Positions 60,297 to 64,000 of a stretch of DNA of 64,000 nucleotides are shown here, piece after piece. The notes beneath the pieces are model-generated. The model worked only from the letters and a program-made list of their open reading frames with translations, did not search any database and was not told the DNA's origin. Within the stretch, counting starts at the first letter, position 1. The number at the start of each line of letters is the position of its first letter. Source of the stretch: Anaerolineaceae bacterium oral taxon 439 (lineage in GTDB: Bacteria; Chloroflexota; Anaerolineae; Anaerolineales; Anaerolineaceae); contig CP017039.1 in assembly GCA_001717545.1 (NCBI GenBank), forward strand, positions 186,001 through 250,000, read 5' to 3'. Made by a program: the position numbers and the translations under genes.

Positions 60297-62813
60297 TTAC
60301 AGCAAAATTCGAGTCGCAGGGCGAACGAAATAAAATCCATCGCAGCAAAACGACATACACTGATTTCCAAGCGTACCGTCGGGAAAGACATGATATGATC
60401 CAGACAGAATCATTCCCGGCGTACGGAGCCACCAGTCTACCGCATTGTCAACGCCGATAAAACTATATTCAGTTTGAAGTAATGGCGTCAGTTTCCCTGA
60501 ACGGGAATTGCCCATGAGATATCGCTCAAATTCATCCGGGCTCAATAGAAAGACGCGATCATCGGTTTCAAAGTCGCTTTTTGATCCGGCCATGGATGCA
60601 TCCCAATTATCCAGATGTGTCAGCGGGATCCGACTTTTCTCCGGACCAGAGAAAACATCGTTATAAAATGTCGAATTCAACCAGGCGCGCAAGCTGCTTT
60701 CTTTCCACGTGTACGGTCCGCAGGTCTCATCCACCGTCCCACGCAGCAACGCATACTCACTTAATACCAGCGCGCTTCCATTGGAAATTTCCAGAACGCG
60801 CCAATCAATTGGCTCAGGTCCTTCTAAGGATTCGTCCTGTTCATAAAGACCGAACTGGATGATATCCCCGACGAGAACGGGGTCGCTTACGGAAGGTTCG
60901 CTATGGGCTGAAACCATCTCGTTTGTCAAGCGCAGCATCACTGCGGGCTGCACCCCGCAGGTTATGTCAGAAAAATCTTCTTCGTAGAATCCGAGCTTCT
61001 GAATCGTACAAACGTTATCGGTTAGCTGATAACCGCGGCTGAAATTGGTCGAGCGCAGCCACCATTTCGTGCTTCCGTAATCATCCTGCGCCGCGCCGTT
61101 CCGCATCGCATACTTTGTCGGAACCGGATCTTCGAATAGGCCTGCTCCAATTGCATATCCCATTTCCTCCCAGTTCAGCAGAAATACATAATTGTCTTGA
61201 TCGGTTTCAATCGCCATGATCGAGTGAGGCCGGTCGTTTTGCCCTATTCGCACCGGCTGAATAAACGATTTTTCCGTGGGCGTAAACGAACTCTTGAAAA
61301 ATTCGCTATTCAGCCAATCTCTCAGGTCAGAAGATTCCCAATTAACTTTAATCTTATCGTCACTCTGCAACACGTCATATTTCTTTTCATCGAGCACGTA
61401 GCGACTTAGCAGCAGAGCGGTTCCATCTTGAACTTGGATAACGGTCCATTCAATTGGCTCCGTTCCGTTGAAAAGATTATTATCCTGTTCATAGCTTCCC
61501 AGCCAGACACGATCGCCGATCTTGAGCTTTGCATATGGATTGCCGGAATCGGCGTCTGGAATTTGCGTGATTTGTGTTTGCGGATAAGCTGGCAGGGGTA
61601 GATTTGAAGGCAAAACGGTGGCTAAAGCGGCCGGCTTCGTTAGCGTTGGAACGGCGGTTATGGATTCCGTCATCTCATTTCTTACGCTTTCACGCAGATT
61701 CCCGGTTTGCGAAACGTTATCTACAATCGGCGTCAACTGAGAACCACGCTGGCCAGTTTGCATGATCACGAAAACGCTGAATGCGATCAGCGCAATTGCG
61801 ATCACGGCAATCGTTCTCTTCTGCCGCTGATCTTTTATTTTACGGGTGCGAACGGAGCCGACCTTCGTTTTTCTCTTGCCGGAATTCGTGCTTCGAGTTC
61901 CGCCCAGGATCTTTCTATCGTCGCCCGACAATATCACCGATTGGATTTTGAAAATCTGTCCGATTTCAGCAGCTGCCGATTCAGATTGAAGTTTTTCAAG
62001 ATTGGACAAATATACGGCAAACGTTGGGAAGCGATTCTCCGGGTTCTTTGCCAGGGCCCGGTCTAAAAAAAGCTTGACCGATTTGCTGAGGCCATGAACG
62101 AGTTTTCGAGGATCAGGAATTGGGTCATTTATTTGTTTGATGATGACTTCAATCGGCGTCGTTCCGCGATAGGGTTTTTCTCCGGTGATCAGTTCATAAA
62201 AGACGACTGTCAGCGAATACGCGTCGGCTCGTTCGTCGACGGTTTTCCCATTTGCTTGCTCCGGAGCCATGTATTCGGGTGTTCCGATTCCAACGCCAGT
62301 TTCGGTCAGAGCTGCACGCCCTCCTTCGCTCCCGGTCGATTTCGCAATTCCAAAATCCGTCAGGACAACCCGTTTGTCCCTGGTGAGCATGATATTCGAG
62401 GACTTTACGTCCCGATGCAGCAATCCATGCTGATGAACGTAGTCAAGCGCTTTAGCGATGGGGCGGATCAGGCCGATCGCCGCAGAAACGCTGATCGGTT
62501 TTTGGATGTCTTTCAGCGTAATACCGTCTAAGTATTCCATGACCAGATATGGGGCGCCTTCATGCTCGCCATAATCATAAATATTTACGATATTAGGATG
62601 ATTGAGCTTCGCTAACGCTTTCGCTTCACGCCGAAACCGCTCCATCATCATATCTGACCGTTCAAACGAGAAGGGCTGTTTCCGAATAAGCTTAAGCGCC
62701 GCAACCCGATCCAATTGTGAATCGCGGACGAGATAGACAACCGCCATTCCGCCGTAACCGAGTTCTCGGATAATTTCGTACCGCCCGATCTTCTTTTTAT
62801 TTATTTCGTCCAT
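60297..62813 (-). CDS. Receptor-type Ser/Thr protein kinase with two DUF6273-like domains
   Basis: An 838-residue PknB-like kinase. The kinase domain (about 10-275) has LGYGGMAVVYLVRD, VAALKLIRKQ, LLHRDVKSSNIM and LTDFGIAKS. A juxtamembrane basic stretch (KTKVGSVRTRKIKDQRQKR) precedes one membrane segment (IAVIAIALIAFSVFVIMQ). Outside are two DUF6273-like domains in tandem, beginning LGSYEQDNNLFNGTEPIEW and FGLYEQDESLEGPEPIDW. Unlike the kinase at 35.1 kb it has two sensor domains and no Ala-rich repeats. ATG 62813 follows GGTGA by eight bases. Confidence 0.92.
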   Translation of the reverse strand: MDEINKKKIGRYEIIRELGYGGMAVVYLVRDSQLDRVAALKLIRKQPFSFERSDMMMERFRREAKALAKLNHPNIVNIYDYGEHEGAPYLVMEYLDGITLKDIQKPISVSAAIGLIRPIAKALDYVHQHGLLHRDVKSSNIMLTRDKRVVLTDFGIAKSTGSEGGRAALTETGVGIGTPEYMAPEQANGKTVDERADAYSLTVVFYELITGEKPYRGTTPIEVIIKQINDPIPDPRKLVHGLSKSVKLFLDRALAKNPENRFPTFAVYLSNLEKLQSESAAAEIGQIFKIQSVILSGDDRKILGGTRSTNSGKRKTKVGSVRTRKIKDQRQKRTIAVIAIALIAFSVFVIMQTGQRGSQLTPIVDNVSQTGNLRESVRNEMTESITAVPTLTKPAALATVLPSNLPLPAYPQTQITQIPDADSGNPYAKLKIGDRVWLGSYEQDNNLFNGTEPIEWTVIQVQDGTALLLSRYVLDEKKYDVLQSDDKIKVNWESSDLRDWLNSEFFKSSFTPTEKSFIQPVRIGQNDRPHSIMAIETDQDNYVFLLNWEEMGYAIGAGLFEDPVPTKYAMRNGAAQDDYGSTKWWLRSTNFSRGYQLTDNVCTIQKLGFYEEDFSDITCGVQPAVMLRLTNEMVSAHSEPSVSDPVLVGDIIQFGLYEQDESLEGPEPIDWRVLEISNGSALVLSEYALLRGTVDETCGPYTWKESSLRAWLNSTFYNDVFSGPEKSRIPLTHLDNWDASMAGSKSDFETDDRVFLLSPDEFERYLMGNSRSGKLTPLLQTEYSFIGVDNAVDWWLRTPGMILSGSYHVFPDGTLGNQCMSFCCDGFYFVRPATRILL

Positions 62814-63047
62814 GACGCTTATCACCATTTTTGTTTAGCGCGAGATTCGACAAAGAGAACGATTTGATACAAAAATGATCTGCTGTTTTATCGGCTGATC
62901 TGGACGTAGCCGCAACCTTAACCGACAGCGCCAATCCGGGATCAAAATCATGAAAACTAAACGATCGTCGAATGGTATTTCAGGGAAAACGGACACATTG
63001 AAGAATTTGATACATATCGCTGATCGAATGGATTTCCGATCTTTCAG

Positions 63048-63131
63048 TAGCGCGAGTGGGGGTCGAACCCACACGATCTTGCGATCGACAGATTTTAAGT
63101 CTGTTGCGTCTGCCTGTTCCGCCATCGCGCC
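63048..63131 (-). tRNA. tRNA-Leu (TAA)
   Basis: An 84-nt class II tRNA on the minus strand: acceptor stem GGCGCGA/TCGCGCT (one G-U), anticodon stem ACAGA/TCTGT with loop CTTAAAA giving TAA, a long variable arm, and T arm TGGG-TTCGACC-CCCA. CCA not encoded. Confidence 0.95.
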
Positions 63132-63148
63132 ATGTTAATATCAGTAAA

Positions 63149-63176
63149 ATTATAAGCGATCCATGACAACTGTCAA
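63149..63176 (-). promoter_or_regulatory. Consensus promoter of tRNA-Leu
   Basis: Perfect TTGACA (63171-63176) and TATAAT (63149-63154) on the minus strand, 16 bases apart, 17 bases before the tRNA. Confidence 0.88.
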
Positions 63177-63200
63177 GGGCGCCTACTCCGCGTCAATGTG

Positions 63201-63375
63201 GCTGTGTGAAAAGTCTGTGATATTGTCTCATAGAAGTTTTTTGGAAATTGTCCTGTCGTCTGTCATGAGAAAGGTGATATCACAAATGAACGAGGAACAA
63301 AAATATCAGGTTATTAAAGTATTGATGGATCATGGCGGTAATAAACAGCGTGTTGCGTTGAAATCAGGCGTGTCG
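63201..63375 (+). mobile_element. ISNCY-like IS fragment, 5' part only (copy 3)
   Basis: The left end (GCTGTGTGAAAAGTC, from 63201) and the first ~35 transposase codons, nearly identical to copy 1, then loss of homology near 63375. Compared with copy 2, the hairpin region upstream of the start is deleted between two CATGA repeats. The fragment lies 25 bases beyond the tRNA-Leu promoter. Confidence 0.8.
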
Positions 63376-63445
63376 ATGCTTGTTTGTTGCAGATCACGAA
63401 CAGGCGGAGCAAACGCTGTCTATCCGTGTCCTGATCCTGGCTCAT

Positions 63446-64000
63446 TTATTCACGCGCCACTTCAGACTTTGCTTCCGATGTGAAATTTAGCTTTCGGAAA
63501 ACAAGATTGATAGCAAGAATGAAAAAGAAAGAAATGGCAATGAGGAGCATCATCGCCTGCCGCATCTCATATTTATCTGATATGAGTCCAAACAAGGGTT
63601 GTGAAACAGACGCTAAAAGAGCGAGCAGTATCGATTTGAATGAAATCACTGTGACGCGAAAGGTCGAAGAAATATTGACTTGAAAAAGTTTTGAACTGAC
63701 AGGATTCGATAAGCAAAATGCCGCTAAACCTGAAAAATACATGGAAATCGCAAGCACAGGATTTTCACTCAATGCAAACAAGAAAAACGCAATCATCATA
63801 AAAACAGGCCCCATACGAACCAGGATATTTTCATTTATACGTTGACTTAGCTTGCTGCTATATAGGCCTAAAAAGCTCACTATAATGAACTGAACGCTGA
63901 TCACAATGCCGACCCTGGATAAAGGAAAGCCAAAATGTTCATGCAGATAATTGTTATAGAACTTATCAACAGGGACCATCGACCATGCCGCCGCCGCTTC
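63446..64000 (-). CDS. MFS transporter, C-terminal part (runs off the window)
   Basis: The frame is open to the right edge (the seven codons before 63979 encode EAAAAWS), so the visible 184 residues are the C-terminal half of a larger membrane protein. There are about six hydrophobic segments, with the inter-helix loop PLFGLISDKYEMRQ typical of the major facilitator superfamily. Substrate unknown. It is somewhat AT-rich. Confidence 0.8.
   Translation of the reverse strand, partial: EAAAAWSMVPVDKFYNNYLHEHFGFPLSRVGIVISVQFIIVSFLGLYSSKLSQRINENILVRMGPVFMMIAFFLFALSENPVLAISMYFSGLAAFCLSNPVSSKLFQVNISSTFRVTVISFKSILLALLASVSQPLFGLISDKYEMRQAMMLLIAISFFFILAINLVFRKLNFTSEAKSEVARE

Overview
The window reads as a chromosomal contig from an anaerobic, carbohydrate- and nucleoside-scavenging bacterium with dense genes and short spacers. 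The best guess is Chloroflexota, class Anaerolineae. This is inferred from the mix of families seen: PknB-type kinases carrying DUF6273-like domains, a bacterial translin-like protein next to ssb, a DUF6391-like protein beside radA, and a DUF3048 protein. No rRNA is present to confirm it. Most of the window is GC-rich (one 60-base line in deoA counts 36 G+C). The block at about 43.9-50.6 kb is clearly AT-richer (one line in it counts 21 of 60).

Layout: 0-4.4 kb has a TetR regulator, a DUF1254/DUF1214 secreted protein and an alkyl/aryl-sulfatase. A lone DeoR regulator follows. At 5.7-12.6 kb, on the minus strand, lies a purine uptake and salvage operon: 8-oxoguanine-deaminase-like amidohydrolase, BMP-family lipoprotein, ABC ATPase, two permeases and a MerR regulator. 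Its promoter has the 19-bp spacer and dyad typical of MerR control. At 12.8-15.3 kb is a thiol-redox repair set (CcdA, TlpA-like lipoprotein, MsrA-MsrB fusion). At 15.5-17.9 kb are Fic, NagB and a Fur-family regulator, with fic lying between two copies of a 33-bp leader. MurI and an aldose epimerase follow. At 20-24.1 kb is a maltose-type ABC importer with a 22-codon ORF and a perfect inverted repeat at its distal end.

At 24.2-35 kb are housekeeping and conserved genes: DUF1294, WecB, YifB/ComM, a PfkB kinase, a LapA-like coiled-coil protein, DUF4298, GNAT, radA, a DUF6391-like gene, holA, DUF3048 and tRNA-Asn. At 35.1-39.3 kb is a receptor-type Ser/Thr kinase with 60-residue tandem repeats, preceded by four small membrane-protein genes. 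At 39.5-43.8 kb are a lipoprotein, pyrimidine-nucleoside phosphorylase with a coupled AraC regulator, ssb and the translin-like gene. At 43.9-50.5 kb is the AT-rich SorC-regulated ribose-type ABC operon with an FGGY kinase and a TrpA homologue without TrpB.

At 51-52.2 kb two decayed copies of one ISNCY-like insertion sequence lie head to tail; a third fragment is at 63.2 kb. Thirty bases of the same sequence recur beside the tRNA-Asn promoter. The rest holds tRNA-Phe, rsmA-xylB, glgC, a ComEC-like channel whose C-terminal domain lacks the metal motif, GtrA, an inositol-phosphatase-like gene, a second DUF6273 kinase, tRNA-Leu and a partial MFS transporter. All three tRNA genes have near-consensus sigma-70-type promoters. 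No CRISPR array or rRNA was seen.
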